Shown: positions 15,736-25,002, numbered from the stretch's first letter. The stretch is DNA of 51,435 nt from Clostridiales bacterium (GCA_021200955.1 JAJQFU010000027.1:1-51435); one strand, 5' to 3'. Notes: generated by a model from the letters alone, not told the origin. Made by a program: numbers and translations.

Positions 15736-17091
15736 ATGAAAAGCATAACTTTAAAAGAGGTTGAAAAAGCCTGCGGAGGCAGATTGATAGGAGCCGACAG
15801 GGCAATAAGCGGCGTTTCCACAGACACAAGAACAGTAGGCGAGGGAGATTTGTTTTTTGCCATAAAGGGCGAAAGATTTGACGGTCATAACTTTATAGGC
15901 TCACTTCCCGAAAAGAAGGCTGAGGCTTTTGTTTCTCAGGAAGAGGTTGAATCCGACCTTCCCTATGTTTTGGTGGATGACACTCTTAAGGCTTTGGGTG
16001 ACTTGGCGGCATATTACAGAGGTCTTTTTGACATTCCCGTTGTGGGAATTACGGGAAGCGTAGGCAAAACCACAACCAAGGATATGATAGCTTCTGTTTT
16101 GTCGGCAAAGTTCAACACCGTTAAAACAGACAAAAACTTTAACAATCACATCGGCTTGCCTATGACGGTTTTCAAAACCGAAGAGACGACAGAAGCCCTT
16201 GTTTTGGAAATGGGTATGAACCATTTCGGCGAAATCTCTTATTTGGGAAAAATCGCAAAGCCCGACATAGCCGTAATAACGAACTCCGGAGTATCCCACA
16301 TTGAATATTTGGGCAGCAGAGAGGGCATTTTAAAAGCCAAGTGTGAGATTTTCGAAAGCCTGAAGCCTAACGGCAAAAAGGTTTTAAACGGCGACTGTGA
16401 TATGTTAAACACATTAAGAGAAGCCCATCCTGATGCTTTGTTTTACGGCTTTGACCCCAAGAAGGACTTGGTTTTTGCGGAGGATATAGAATATTTATCT
16501 CTTGAAAAAACCAAATTTACGGCAGTAATCGAAGGCGAAAAAATACCCGTGGAGCTTAAAACCTCCGGCAGACATATGGTTTTGAATGCTCTTGCGGCTA
16601 TGACCTGCGGAAAGCTTTTGGGGCTTTCTCCACAGGAAATCAAAAAGGGCATAGAAGGCTTTGTGTCTCCCGATAAAAGAATGAATATAATTCATACCGA
16701 AAAATATACTCTTATAGACGATACCTATAACGCAAACCCCCAGTCTGTAAAAGCCGGAATTTCCGCAATTGCACCCTTAGAGGGCAGAAAAGCCGTTATT
16801 TTGGGGGAAATGCTTGAACTTGGCGAAGGCTCACCGGACTATCACAGAGAGGTGGGAGAATACGCCGCAAAAGAGGGTATTGATACCGTTGTAGGCATAG
16901 GAAACGAAAATGTTTTAAAGCTTACCTTGGGGGCGTCCTTCGGAGGGGCTAAAAAGGTATTCTACTACGAAACAAAGGAAGAATTTTATAACAATATAAA
17001 GAAAATTCTTAAGAGAAACGATACTGTTTTAATTAAAGCCTCAAGAGGGGCAAGGTTTGAAGAAATAACCGAAAAATTGAGGAAAATGTGA
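15736..17091 (+). CDS. murF: UDP-MurNAc-tripeptide:D-Ala-D-Ala ligase MurF
   Basis: 451 residues. Mur ligase N-terminal domain ('GVSTDTRTVGEGDLFFAIKGE'), ATP loop GSVGKTTTKD near residue 112, central domain with 'LEMGMNHFGEISYL', and C-terminal 'LIDDTYNANPQSVKAGI'. These are MurF hallmarks. It adds the D-Ala-D-Ala dipeptide to complete the cytoplasmic UDP-MurNAc-pentapeptide. It follows murE and precedes mraY by 24 bp, the conserved order. Confidence 0.97.
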   Translation: MKSITLKEVEKACGGRLIGADRAISGVSTDTRTVGEGDLFFAIKGERFDGHNFIGSLPEKKAEAFVSQEEVESDLPYVLVDDTLKALGDLAAYYRGLFDIPVVGITGSVGKTTTKDMIASVLSAKFNTVKTDKNFNNHIGLPMTVFKTEETTEALVLEMGMNHFGEISYLGKIAKPDIAVITNSGVSHIEYLGSREGILKAKCEIFESLKPNGKKVLNGDCDMLNTLREAHPDALFYGFDPKKDLVFAEDIEYLSLEKTKFTAVIEGEKIPVELKTSGRHMVLNALAAMTCGKLLGLSPQEIKKGIEGFVSPDKRMNIIHTEKYTLIDDTYNANPQSVKAGISAIAPLEGRKAVILGEMLELGEGSPDYHREVGEYAAKEGIDTVVGIGNENVLKLTLGASFGGAKKVFYYETKEEFYNNIKKILKRNDTVLIKASRGARFEEITEKLRKM

Positions 17092-17115
17092 TTTTAGGTG
17101 TAAGGAGATAAACCT

Positions 17116-18093
17116 ATGGATGAAAAAATGACCGCTGCGGTCTATTCAATACTTATTTCTTTTGTTTTTAATGTAATATTGTGTCCCGTTGTTATACCAC
17201 TGCTTCGCAGACTGAAATTCGGTCAGAATGTCAGAGACGACGGCCCCGAAACACACCTTGTTAAAGCAGGAACTCCCACTATGGGGGGCATAATGATTCT
17301 TTTAAGCCTTCTTCTTTCGTCGCTGTTTTTCATTAAGGGAAACTCCGACGGAGTTATAGTTCTTTTTATGACTCTGGGCTACGGAATTATAGGCTTTATA
17401 GATGACTATATTAAGGTGGTTAAAAAGCGTTCTTTGGGGCTCAGGGCTTGGCAGAAAATAGTCCTTCAGCTTGTAGTTACGGGAATATTCATTTATTACA
17501 TATATAATTACACAGATATAGGAACAGCGGTTTACGTTCCATTTATGAAGGGCTTCGAAATCGATTTGGGAGTTTTGTTTATACCCTTTGTAATTTTTGC
17601 GGTTTTGGGAACTGTCAACGCCGTTAATTTAACAGACGGTCTTGACGGGCTGGCAAGCGGAGTAACTGTGTTGGTTACACTGTTTTTTATGTTTGCGGCG
17701 TTAAAGCTTTCAAGCGGTGTTCTGCCTATTGCCGGGGCTGCGGCAGGCTCACTTTTGGGCTTTCTTCTGTTTAATTCCTACCCGGCTAAGGTCTTTATGG
17801 GCGATACGGGCTCACTTGCTTTAGGGGGCTTTTTGGCGGCTGTTGCCGTACTTTTTAAGATGCCTTTGTTTTTGATTGTTGTGGGCATAATTTATGTTTT
17901 GGAAGCCCTTTCCGTTATTTTACAGGTCGGCTATTTTAAGCTGACCCACGGAAAGAGAATTTTCAAAATGGCGCCCCTTCACCACCACTTTGAAAAATGC
18001 GGCTGGAACGAAACAAAAGTCGTTGCGGTATTTTATATAATAACTTCAATTGCCGTTTTGGTGGGCTTTTTGGCGGCTGACGGTATTTTCTGA
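17116..18093 (+). CDS. mraY: Phospho-MurNAc-pentapeptide transferase MraY
   Basis: 325 residues with about ten membrane segments. Family motifs are clear: 'AGTPTMGGIMIL' near the start, 'DDYIKVVKKRSLGL' (the DDxxK region), 'NAVNLTDGLDGLA' and the histidine motif 'MAPLHHHFEKCGWNE'. It transfers phospho-MurNAc-pentapeptide to undecaprenyl phosphate, making lipid I at the inner face of the membrane. SD AAGGAGAT precedes ATG 17116. Confidence 0.97.
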   Translation: MDEKMTAAVYSILISFVFNVILCPVVIPLLRRLKFGQNVRDDGPETHLVKAGTPTMGGIMILLSLLLSSLFFIKGNSDGVIVLFMTLGYGIIGFIDDYIKVVKKRSLGLRAWQKIVLQLVVTGIFIYYIYNYTDIGTAVYVPFMKGFEIDLGVLFIPFVIFAVLGTVNAVNLTDGLDGLASGVTVLVTLFFMFAALKLSSGVLPIAGAAAGSLLGFLLFNSYPAKVFMGDTGSLALGGFLAAVAVLFKMPLFLIVVGIIYVLEALSVILQVGYFKLTHGKRIFKMAPLHHHFEKCGWNETKVVAVFYIITSIAVLVGFLAADGIF

Positions 18094-18105
18094 CGGAGGC
18101 GGGTT

Positions 18106-19446
18106 ATGACAAATTATAAGGATAAAAAGGTGTTGGTCTGCGGCTGCGCAAGAAGCGGCATATCCGCCGCAAAGCTTTTGGTTAAAAAAGGAGCAGATGT
18201 AACCCTTCAGGATAAAAAGACGGAAAAGGAACTTAACTTAAACACAGATGAGCTTAAGGGAATAACTCTCTTTTTGGGCGAGAACCCCGACGATATTATA
18301 ACAGGCTTTGACCTTGTGGTTTTAAGCCCCGGTATTCCTGCTAATCTTCCCTTTATTTTAAAGGCTAAGGAAGCGGGCATTGAGGTAATTTCGGAAATTG
18401 AGCTTGCCTATACGCTTTGCGAAGCCCCTGTTGCTGCAATAACGGGTACAAACGGCAAAACAACAACAACAGCCCTTACAGGCGAGATTTTCTCTAAGAA
18501 ATATAAAACAGAAACAGTAGGCAACATAGGCGTGCCCTTTTCAGAAAAGGTTTTGAATTTAGGGGCAAACGACAGAGCGGTAATCGAAAACTCAAGCTTT
18601 CAGCTTGAAAACATAAAGACATATAAGCCCGTTTGTGCCGCTGTTTTAAACATAACCCCCGACCATTTGGACAGACACGGAACTGTTGAAAACTACACAA
18701 GGGCTAAGGAAAACGTTTTCAAGAATATGACTGAGGATAACTTCCTTATTCTTAATGCCGAGGACGAAGCAACCCTTAAAATGGCTGAAAAGACAAAGGC
18801 GAAGGTTTATTTCTTTTCTTCCGAAAAGAAGGTTGAGGGCGTTTGGTCTGATGAAAAAAGCATTTACGTTAATATGTTGGGCTTATCCGAGAAGCTCATT
18901 GACATTGACGAAATGAATATTTTGGGCAAGCACAATGTTGAAAACGCTATGGCGGCTGCGGCTTTGGGGCTTTGCGGCGGCGTTGAAATAGATTTAATAA
19001 GACAGACCTTAAGAGAGTTTAAGGATGTCGAACACAGAATAGAATTTGTTGTTACTAAAAAAGGCGTAGACTATTATAACGACAGCAAGGGAACAAACCC
19101 CGACGCGGCAATTAAAGCGGTTTACGCTATGAAAAAGCCCATTTGCCTTATAGGCGGCGGCTATGACAAACACTCGGATTATGCCGAATGGGTAGCCACA
19201 TTTAAGGGCAGAGTAAAATATTTGGCGCTTATAGGGGCGGTTAAGCTTGACATTAAAGCGGAATGCGACAGACAGGGCTTTTCAGACTATGAGCTTTTCG
19301 ATACCTTTGAAGAAGCCGTTTCAGCCTGTGAAAACAAGGCGGAGGAGGGAGACTGCGTTCTTTTGTCACCTGCCTGCGCAAGCTGGGATATGTTTAAAAG
19401 CTATGAGCAGAGAGGAGAAATCTTCAAAGACTTAGTCAGGAGTTGA
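18106..19446 (+). CDS. murD: UDP-MurNAc-L-Ala:D-Glu ligase MurD
   Basis: 446 residues. N-terminal Rossmann-like domain ('KVLVCGCARSGISAAKLL'), ATP loop GTNGKTTTT, the carboxylate site 'ENSSFQLENI', 'HNVENAMAAAAL' and 'YNDSKGTNPDAAIKAV', and the C-terminal 'LLSPACASWDMFKSYEQRG'. It adds D-glutamate in the cytoplasm. Its stop codon overlaps the region of the ftsW start, implying coupled translation. Confidence 0.97.
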   Translation: MTNYKDKKVLVCGCARSGISAAKLLVKKGADVTLQDKKTEKELNLNTDELKGITLFLGENPDDIITGFDLVVLSPGIPANLPFILKAKEAGIEVISEIELAYTLCEAPVAAITGTNGKTTTTALTGEIFSKKYKTETVGNIGVPFSEKVLNLGANDRAVIENSSFQLENIKTYKPVCAAVLNITPDHLDRHGTVENYTRAKENVFKNMTEDNFLILNAEDEATLKMAEKTKAKVYFFSSEKKVEGVWSDEKSIYVNMLGLSEKLIDIDEMNILGKHNVENAMAAAALGLCGGVEIDLIRQTLREFKDVEHRIEFVVTKKGVDYYNDSKGTNPDAAIKAVYAMKKPICLIGGGYDKHSDYAEWVATFKGRVKYLALIGAVKLDIKAECDRQGFSDYELFDTFEEAVSACENKAEEGDCVLLSPACASWDMFKSYEQRGEIFKDLVRS

Positions 19447-19451
19447 ATAAT

Positions 19452-20630
19452 TTGGCAGACACAACCTTAACAAGACGGAGAACCGCAGGAACAGCATCGG
19501 GAACGTCATCAAGAGCTTCAAAATCGAATAATGATCAAAAGGGCGAGAGACTTATAATAGGCTCGGTGGATTTTATAATTCTGTTTGTAGTACTTCTTCT
19601 TGTTATAATAGGTACTATTATGATTTTCTCCGCCAGCTATTATTCAGCCGGAAACAATGAAGCTTTTAACTATGACATTTATTATTTTTTGAAAAAGCAT
19701 TTGACCTATCTTGCCGTAGGTATGATTGCTATGATTATTCTTGCAAACTATAATTATAAGGGGCTTAAGCCCTTTTTGCCTATAGCTTACGGGGCTTCTC
19801 TTGTGTTTTTGGTGCTTGTTTTGATTTTCGGTACGGAAATAAACGGCGCAAAAAGGTGGCTTTGGTTTTTTCAGCCCTCTGAGGTTGCAAAGCTTGCCCT
19901 TATACTTTTTCTGTCAAGCTATATAGATGAAAACAAAAACATTTTGACAACGCCGAAGGGCTTTGTAAGATGTATTGCTATAGTGTGCGTTCCCACAGGC
20001 TTAATAGCTATAGAAAACCTTTCAACGGCTATAGTTACCTTTGCCATTGGTATGGGTATTTTGTTTATAGGTACGCCCAACAAGAGATTTTTCCTGCCCT
20101 TTATTCCTTTGGGGGGCTTGGGGCTTTTGGCAGGTATTGCCCTTGCGTCATTCAGACTTGAAAGAATAAAGGCGTGGCTTAACCCCTTTGACTACGCCCA
20201 GGACACAGGCTATCAGGCTGTTCAGTCATTTTACGCCATAGCCTCCGGCGGCTTTTTGGGGCTGGGCTTAGGTCACAGCCGGCAGAAGCTGGGGTATATT
20301 CCCGAAGCCCACAACGACATTATTTTCTCGATTTTGTGTGAGGAGCTTGGTTTTTTCGGAGCCGCAATTGTTATAATACTTTTTATGATACTTATTTGGA
20401 GAGTTATAAGAGTTTCAATGCTTGCGGATACGGAGTTCGGGGTGCTTACAGCTGGGGGAATTATTATTATGATAGGTATTCAGGTAATAATGAACATAGC
20501 CGTTGTTACGAATACTATGCCCAATACGGGTATTCCCCTTCCTTTTATAAGCTACGGCGGAACATCTCTTATAATAATGCTTATATCTATGGGAATAGTT
20601 CTCAATATTTCTAAATTTCAAAAAGTATAG
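19452..20630 (+). CDS. FtsW/SpoVE-family SEDS lipid II polymerase
   Basis: 392 residues from TTG 19452, which is nine bases after AGGAG; the earlier in-frame TTG at 19443 abuts that SD and is less likely. A Ser/Thr/Arg-rich N-tail is followed by about ten membrane segments. SEDS signatures are present: 'GAKRWLWFFQPSEVAKLALILFLSSY', 'GGFLGLGLGHSRQKLGYIPEAHNDIIFSILCEELGF' and 'GIPLPFISYGGTSLI'. SEDS proteins polymerise lipid II with a partner class B PBP, here probably one of the two upstream. Division FtsW and sporulation SpoVE cannot be separated by sequence here. It is the last gene of this dcw segment. Confidence 0.93.
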   Translation: MADTTLTRRRTAGTASGTSSRASKSNNDQKGERLIIGSVDFIILFVVLLLVIIGTIMIFSASYYSAGNNEAFNYDIYYFLKKHLTYLAVGMIAMIILANYNYKGLKPFLPIAYGASLVFLVLVLIFGTEINGAKRWLWFFQPSEVAKLALILFLSSYIDENKNILTTPKGFVRCIAIVCVPTGLIAIENLSTAIVTFAIGMGILFIGTPNKRFFLPFIPLGGLGLLAGIALASFRLERIKAWLNPFDYAQDTGYQAVQSFYAIASGGFLGLGLGHSRQKLGYIPEAHNDIIFSILCEELGFFGAAIVIILFMILIWRVIRVSMLADTEFGVLTAGGIIIMIGIQVIMNIAVVTNTMPNTGIPLPFISYGGTSLIIMLISMGIVLNISKFQKV

Positions 20631-20632
20631 GC

Positions 20633-20661
20633 TTGACGGTTTAGTTTTTGTAGGCTATAAT
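20633..20661 (+). promoter_or_regulatory. Promoter upstream of yajC
   Basis: TTGACG (20633-20638), 17-bp spacer, TATAAT (20656-20661), directly after the ftsW stop. It lets yajC-rnz be expressed separately from the dcw operon. Confidence 0.75.
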
Positions 20662-20728
20662 AAATTATGTAAAAAAATAATTGCATTTTAGATAATTGCA
20701 TTTGAAAATCAGAAACGGAGTGAATAAA

Positions 20729-21205
20729 ATGATTTTAAGTTTACTTAGCGGCAGCCTTAACGGAAGTCTTGCCGGTGCTGCCGAAGCGGCTACACAGGCA
20801 GCAGAAGCCGCCACAACAGCAAGCGGTCAGGCTGCTCAGAGCTCAGGCGGCTTCGGCCCTATGTTTTGGATTATTTATATCGTAGGTCTTTGCCTTCTCT
20901 TCTATTTCTTTGCCATAAGACCCAACAAGAAGAGAGAAGCCGAAAGACAGGCTGTTAAAGAAAGCATTAAGTTAGGCGACTGGGTTGTTACAACAGGGGG
21001 TCTTTACGGAAAGGTTGTAAACGTTTATCAGGATGAATTTATGGTAGAGTTCGGCACAAACAAGAGCGTAACCATTCCCGTAAGAAAAGAAGAAATTTTA
21101 GGCGTTAAAGAGCCTAATCTTTCAAACGCACCGGCAGCAGCTCCCGCATCAGCCGAGGAGGTTGCGGACGAGCCTAAAAAGAAAAAGAAATTCGGTCTGT
21201 TCTGA
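20729..21205 (+). CDS. yajC: YajC, Sec translocon accessory subunit
   Basis: 158 residues from ATG 20729 (SD ACGGAGTG eight bases upstream); an upstream in-frame start would lack an SD. An Ala-rich N-terminal segment is followed by one membrane helix (about 46-67, 'MFWIIYIVGLCLLFYFFAIRP'), the YajC signature 'RPNKKREAERQAVKESIKLGDWVVTTGGLYGKV', and a Lys-rich C-terminus. YajC associates with SecDF in protein export. SecD/F do not follow here. The stop overlaps the rnz start (TGATG). Confidence 0.93.
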   Translation: MILSLLSGSLNGSLAGAAEAATQAAEAATTASGQAAQSSGGFGPMFWIIYIVGLCLLFYFFAIRPNKKREAERQAVKESIKLGDWVVTTGGLYGKVVNVYQDEFMVEFGTNKSVTIPVRKEEILGVKEPNLSNAPAAAPASAEEVADEPKKKKKFGLF

Positions 21206-22119
21206 TGCTTGACGCAGCACTTTTGGGAACAGGCGGTATGATGCCCTTGCCCGACAGGTGGCTGACTTCCCTGCTTTTACGCCTAAACGGCAGAATGATT
21301 TTGTTAGACTGCGGCGAAGGCACACAAATTACGGCAAAGCTTTTGGGCTGGGGTTTTAAAAACATAGACGCCATTCTTATAACCCATTTTCACGCAGACC
21401 ATATTTCGGGCTTGCCGGGTATGCTTTTGGCAATAGGCAACTCCGACAGAACCGAGCCTTTGACTATTATAGGGCCTAAGGGGCTTGAAAGGGTTGTGAC
21501 GGGGCTTAGAACAATTGCGCCGGAGCTTCCCTATGAGGTTATTCTTAAGGAAATAGACACCAACTTTTTCGAGACGGAGCTTATAGGCTTAAAGGTTAAG
21601 GCTCTTAGGCTTAACCACAGAATAACCTGCTACGGCTATTCCTTTGAGCTTCCCCGAAAGGGCAAGTTTTCACCCGAAAGGGCAAAGGAAAACGATATAC
21701 CCCTGAAATACTGGTCAAAGCTTCAAAAGGAAGACAGCGTTGTTACCGATGAGGGTCGGCTTTTGACCTCCGATATGGTTTTAGGCCCTGACAGAAAGGG
21801 GCTTAAGCTATGCTACACAACGGATACACGGCCTACGGCGGAAATTCCCGATTTTATAAGAGGGGCAGACCTGTTTATATGCGAAGGGATGTATTCCGAC
21901 CCTGAAAAGCTTTCAAGCCTTAAGGAAAAGAAGCATATGCTTTTTTCCGAAGCGGCGAGCCTTGCTAAGGCAGGAGAGGTTAAAGAAATGTGGCTGACAC
22001 ATTACAGCCCTGCCCTTATGAACCCAAGAGCCGAGGTTGGAGAGGCAAGAAAAATCTTTCCCAACACAAAGGCGGCTAAGGACAGGTTTCATACCACATT
22101 AAAATTCATTGACGAATAA
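21205..22119 (+). CDS. rnz: Ribonuclease Z (tRNA 3' endonuclease)
   Basis: 304 residues, metallo-beta-lactamase fold. Zinc motif THFHADHISGLPG at about 55-67, 'RLNHRITCYGYSFE', 'LCYTTDTRPTAE', and the later His in 'MWLTHYSPAL'. These match the short-form RNase Z, which removes tRNA 3' trailers. Both tRNAs in this window lack an encoded CCA, so they would be substrates for RNase Z followed by CCA addition. The start overlaps the yajC stop by one base. Confidence 0.94.
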   Translation: MLDAALLGTGGMMPLPDRWLTSLLLRLNGRMILLDCGEGTQITAKLLGWGFKNIDAILITHFHADHISGLPGMLLAIGNSDRTEPLTIIGPKGLERVVTGLRTIAPELPYEVILKEIDTNFFETELIGLKVKALRLNHRITCYGYSFELPRKGKFSPERAKENDIPLKYWSKLQKEDSVVTDEGRLLTSDMVLGPDRKGLKLCYTTDTRPTAEIPDFIRGADLFICEGMYSDPEKLSSLKEKKHMLFSEAASLAKAGEVKEMWLTHYSPALMNPRAEVGEARKIFPNTKAAKDRFHTTLKFIDE

Positions 22120-22123
22120 TTTT

Positions 22124-22156
22124 GGGAGTGCTGTACTCTGCGGCACTCCCATTTTT
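22124..22156 (+). terminator. Terminator after rnz
   Basis: GGGAGTGCTG pairs with CGGCACTCCC (one wobble) around a 7-nt loop, followed by TTTTT. Confidence 0.9.
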
Positions 22157-22233
22157 GAAATTTATACATTAATTTTTCATTTATTTAAACATTGAAATAT
22201 ACATTGCGTATATATATGTAAGGCGGTGAACAA

Positions 22234-22815
22234 ATGACCGAAAATATTGAGAATATTGAAAATAAAACGGATATTCAGATTGTCAATTCTGTTTTAAGCG
22301 GCAGAAAGGACGATTTTTCCGAGATTATAAGACGCTATAAAAGCCTTGTTTTTTCGGTTATTCACCGTATGACAAACGACCCTCACGAGGCCGACGACAT
22401 AGCCCAGGAGGTCTTTATAAAGATATATAAAAATTTGGATAAATATAACCCCGAGTTTAAGTTTGCCACATGGGTTATAAGAATTACCGCAAACCATATA
22501 ATTGATTTAAGGCGAAAAAAACGTCAGGAGACAGTGCCTATTGACAATGTGGAATACGGAATAGCCGGAGAAGGCTCGCCGGAAGACGACTATATAAAGG
22601 CGGAAAGAAATAGAGAGCTTTTTAAGCTTATCGAAAATTTGCCTGAAATTTATAAAGAGCCGCTGATACTTTATCACAGAGACGGCTTAAGCTATAACGA
22701 AATTGCGGAAAGAACAGGGGAAACCCTGTCGAAGGTTAAAAACAGAATTTTCAGAGGGCGAAGGCTCTTAAAGGACAGTCTTATGAAAGAAGGTGAAAGC
22801 TATGGAATGTTTTGA
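22234..22815 (+). CDS. ECF RNA polymerase sigma factor
   Basis: 193 residues with sigma region 2 (about 20-90: 'EIIRRYKSLVFSVIHRMTNDPHEADDIAQEVFIKIYKNLDKY...FATWVIRITANHIIDLRRKK') and region 4 (about 125-185: 'LPEIYKEPLILYHRDGLSYNEIAERTGETLSKVKNRIFRGRRLLKD'). No region 3 is present, so this is an ECF (sigma-24-like) factor. SD AAGGCGGTG precedes ATG 22234. A possible promoter TTGAAA-17-TATGTA lies just upstream. The anti-sigma gene starts inside its last codons and the ankyrin-GH43 gene follows, forming a three-gene unit. Confidence 0.95.
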   Translation: MTENIENIENKTDIQIVNSVLSGRKDDFSEIIRRYKSLVFSVIHRMTNDPHEADDIAQEVFIKIYKNLDKYNPEFKFATWVIRITANHIIDLRRKKRQETVPIDNVEYGIAGEGSPEDDYIKAERNRELFKLIENLPEIYKEPLILYHRDGLSYNEIAERTGETLSKVKNRIFRGRRLLKDSLMKEGESYGMF

Positions 22816-23086
22816 AGCTGAAATTATAATGCTTAAGGAACTGGAGGGAATAGCCTCCGACAGAGAAACAGACGCTCTTATCCGCCATATGCTCACCTGT
22901 CCCGACTGCCTTAGGCACTTCCGCTTTTTGAAAAGCGTTGTAGACGGAGAGCCGGAGATTCCCGAAAGGACAGAGCGCACCGCCGCCCCGTCGGAGGACT
23001 TCGAAGTAAGAGTTATGACGAAAATAAGAAACATAAACGCCGTTACTGTTGTAAGAACCACTACACAGGTTATAAAATTAAAGTGA
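22802..23086 (+). CDS. Soluble zinc-binding anti-sigma factor
   Basis: 94 residues from ATG 22802, eight bases after GAAGGTG; GTG 22793 is in frame but lacks an SD. Residues about 20-40 carry RHMLTCPDCLRHF, the HxxxCxxC core of zf-HC2/ZAS anti-sigma factors. No membrane segment follows, unlike most ECF anti-sigma factors, so it should act in the cytoplasm. It overlaps the ECF gene by 14 bp, strong evidence for a cognate pair. C-terminal residues ('EVRVMTKIRNINAVTVV') are of unknown function. Confidence 0.85.
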   Translation: MECFEAEIIMLKELEGIASDRETDALIRHMLTCPDCLRHFRFLKSVVDGEPEIPERTERTAAPSEDFEVRVMTKIRNINAVTVVRTTTQVIKLK

Positions 23087-23096
23087 GGATATTAAT

Positions 23097-24959
23097 ATGA
23101 AGCTTACAGACGCCGTATTAAACAAAGACATCGCCGGAATTAAGGAAGCTGTCACTGAAAACCCTCAGTCGGTAAACACCCCTTATAATGGGCTTTTGGC
23201 TTCTTTTTACGCCGCAAAAGGCGGCAGCTTGGAGGTAAATAAGTTTATGGTTGAGCATACCCTTTCGAAATATAATGCTTTGGACGACAAAAAACGCTCC
23301 GTTCTTTTTTATGCCGTTGAGTCGGGCGACCTTGACACGGTTAAATATTATGTTGAAAGAGTGGGTCACTCGCCTCTTGTGTGCGACGCTTTCGGCGAAA
23401 CCGCCTATGAATATGCGGCGGAACTTAAAAAGGACGATATTGTTAAATATTTTGAGGAATACTGCGGATTTTCACTTAATGAAAGCTATAAAAATCCCAT
23501 AAGACGGGGCTTTTTTCCCGACCCCTCAATAGTCAGAGTTGGCGACGACTATTATATGGTAAATTCAAGCTTTGTTTATTTCCCCTGTATTCCCATTTCA
23601 CATTCAAAGGATCTTGTAAACTGGGAGATTATAGGTCACGCCATAACCAACCCCGACCGGGCGGAGCTTAAAGGTCTTTCGGGAGGAAGAGGCTATTGGG
23701 CGCCTGATATTTCCTACTATGAAGGAAGATTTTATATCTGCGCCACCTACCGCAACAATGACGGAGAAAAAATCGTCAGGCGTCAAATGGTCACAAGCTC
23801 AGAAAAGCCGGAAGGCCCCTATGACGAGCCTGTTTTCATAAACGTTGACGGAATAGACCCCTCTATTTTTAATGACGACGACGGCAGACGCTATATGGTT
23901 TTAAACAGGGGAGCAAGCATTTTCGAGCTTTCAAAGGACGGAAAAAAGCAGATTTCCGAAACAAGCCTTTTATATTACGGCGACAACAAAAGAGCCTCGG
24001 AAGGCCCTCATATATTGAAGAAGGACGGATATTACTACCTCTTTCAGGCTGAGGGAGGAACAGGGGAGCACCATATGATAAGTCTTTCGAGAAGCAAAGA
24101 GCTTTTCGGCTTGTATGAACCATGTCCCTACAATCCCATAATGACATATAAAGAGATTTACAACCCTGCCATAAGACGCTGCGGTCACGGAAAGCCGGTA
24201 ATGACCCCGGACGGCAGGTGGTACATAGTCTATCTCTGCGGAAGGCTTTTAGACGGAAAATATACTGTTTTGGGCAGAGAAACCTGTCTTGACGAGCTTG
24301 TTTGGACAAAGGACGGCTGGTGTTATATCAACAACGGCAAAGGTGCTTCGGCGTTGGCTAAAAAGCCCTTGCCCGAGCATAAATTTAAAGAAGAGGAATG
24401 CTCCTTCGGGAAGGACGAAATTTCGCCCCTGTGGTATACATTAAGAGGAAGAAACTCTGACCTTGTTTCCGTTTCGGACGGAACGCTTACTATAAAAGGC
24501 GGAAAGGAAGGGCTTGACTCGGCTTTATGCGAAAGCGTTTTATTAAGACGTCAGGAAAGTTTTGGCTTTGATGCCGAAACATCGGCGAAAATTTCACTTT
24601 CAGAAGGAGGAAGTGCGGGCTTAAGCTGTTATTATGACGAAAACAGCTTTTTCACCTTCGGTATTGCCTTAAGAGAGGGCAAAAAGTATGCCGAGGTTTG
24701 GGAGCAGATAGCCGATAAAAAGATATTAAGCTTTAGGGAAGAAGCAACCGGCGAGGACTTCGATTTTAAGGTTGTTACAAGAGGACTAAAAAGAAGCCTT
24801 TTCTTAAACGGAAATGAGGTGTATATTATAGAAGACAGCTCTTATTTGAGTGATGAAGGCGTTGAACTTGGCAAGCGCTTTACAGGGGCAATGGTCGGGG
24901 TTTATGCTGTGGGTGAAGGAACTGAAGCCCGTTTTTCGGGGTTTGATATGAACAGCTAA
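23097..24959 (+). CDS. Ankyrin-repeat/GH43 fusion glycosidase
   Basis: 620 residues. Residues 1-125 are about four degenerate ankyrin repeats ('DKKRSVLFYAVESGDLDTVKYYVERVGHSPLVCDAFGETAYEYAAELKKDDIVKYF'). From residue 133 a GH43 beta-xylosidase/arabinofuranosidase-like five-blade domain begins ('NPIRRGFFPDPSIVRVGDDYYMVNSSF'). The catalytic residues are visible: D142 (base), D254 (in DGIDPSIF) and E302 (in SEGPHIL). A C-terminal beta-sandwich ('FDAETSAKISLSEGGSAGLSCYYDENSFFTFGI') resembles the GH43 C-terminal domain. There is no signal peptide, so it should act on imported oligosaccharides in the cytoplasm. It follows the anti-sigma gene by 10 bp. The fusion is unusual. Confidence 0.9.
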   Translation: MKLTDAVLNKDIAGIKEAVTENPQSVNTPYNGLLASFYAAKGGSLEVNKFMVEHTLSKYNALDDKKRSVLFYAVESGDLDTVKYYVERVGHSPLVCDAFGETAYEYAAELKKDDIVKYFEEYCGFSLNESYKNPIRRGFFPDPSIVRVGDDYYMVNSSFVYFPCIPISHSKDLVNWEIIGHAITNPDRAELKGLSGGRGYWAPDISYYEGRFYICATYRNNDGEKIVRRQMVTSSEKPEGPYDEPVFINVDGIDPSIFNDDDGRRYMVLNRGASIFELSKDGKKQISETSLLYYGDNKRASEGPHILKKDGYYYLFQAEGGTGEHHMISLSRSKELFGLYEPCPYNPIMTYKEIYNPAIRRCGHGKPVMTPDGRWYIVYLCGRLLDGKYTVLGRETCLDELVWTKDGWCYINNGKGASALAKKPLPEHKFKEEECSFGKDEISPLWYTLRGRNSDLVSVSDGTLTIKGGKEGLDSALCESVLLRRQESFGFDAETSAKISLSEGGSAGLSCYYDENSFFTFGIALREGKKYAEVWEQIADKKILSFREEATGEDFDFKVVTRGLKRSLFLNGNEVYIIEDSSYLSDEGVELGKRFTGAMVGVYAVGEGTEARFSGFDMNS

Positions 24960-24967
24960 ATAATTTA

Positions 24968-24996
24968 TTGACAGCTTGAGAAAAGTGTGATATTAT
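24968..24996 (+). promoter_or_regulatory. Promoter of locus C antisense RNA
   Basis: Consensus TTGACA (24968-24973), 17-bp spacer, TATTAT (24991-24996), nine bases after the GH43 stop. Confidence 0.8.
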
Positions 24997-25002
24997 AAAA
25001 AC

